Below are positions 63,956 through 64,000 of a stretch of 64,000 nt of DNA, piece after piece; within the stretch, counting starts at the first letter, position 1; each line of letters begins with the position of its first letter. Below the pieces are notes generated by a model. The model did no database searches. It worked only from the letters and a program-made list of their open reading frames with translations, and had not been told where the DNA came from. A program made the translations under genes and the position numbers. This DNA is from Candidatus Chromulinivorax destructor (lineage in GTDB: Bacteria; Babelota; Babeliae; Babelales; Chromulinivoraceae): NCBI RefSeq assembly GCF_003366055.1, contig NZ_CP025544.1, positions 913,278 to 977,277 of the forward strand, written 5' to 3'.

Positions 63956-64000
63956 TACAATATGACTGAGTTTTATTTTGAGAAAGTTGATTACGATGTG

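Overview
The window is AT-rich bacterial chromosome with few metabolic genes and many genes for small exported proteins. It has three ankyrin-repeat proteins with signal peptides, a secreted cPLA2-like phospholipase, an exported GNAT acetyltransferase and exported HAD-like proteins. It also has two very large Delta-60-repeat surface proteins and single-copy housekeeping genes (sufCBDS, gyrB, dnaJ, lysS, tilS, tadA, rpsI, recJ, cmk). This fits an obligately host-associated Gram-negative lineage, most like Candidatus Dependentiae (TM6/Babeliae). That assignment is an inference from gene style; no marker gene was placed on a tree.

Layout. 1-6 kb: end of an FAD-dependent oxidoreductase, then the SUF iron-sulphur operon, split by an ankyrin gene and a repeat. 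6-20 kb: a second ankyrin protein, three HAD-like genes (one degenerate, one frameshifted), a NurA nuclease, several unknown exported proteins, dnaJ, a TonB-like gene read across a probable -1 frameshift site, and tilS. 20-30 kb: gyrB, tadA, a DksA/TraR protein, rpsI, a GNAT protein, then an ftsB-like, sodA and endonuclease Q cluster. 30-45 kb: a tandem pair of exported paralogues, lysS, the cPLA2-like gene, a duplicated block (small RNA plus exported protein), recJ and cmk. 45-57 kb: two Delta-60-repeat giants around an outer-membrane barrel-like protein. 57-64 kb: an ankyrin gene between two membrane-anchored paralogues, then two long paralogous exported proteins on the minus strand.

Two non-coding systems stand out. 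The first is an interspersed repeat, with about two dozen full, partial or decayed copies, typically about 200 bp. It has 17-bp terminal inverted repeats and TA flanks, and carries internal hairpins whose stems change in a compensatory way between copies. Two copies supply the stop codon of a gene. No transposase lies in the window. The second is a three-copy family of candidate small RNAs. Each copy has a promoter (TTGTNG, 16 bp, TARAAT), exactly 86 nt from the -35 box to the terminator stem, a conserved CU-rich stretch complementary to Shine-Dalgarno sequences, and a covarying Rho-independent terminator.

Both are read directly from the sequence. Their functions are inferred.
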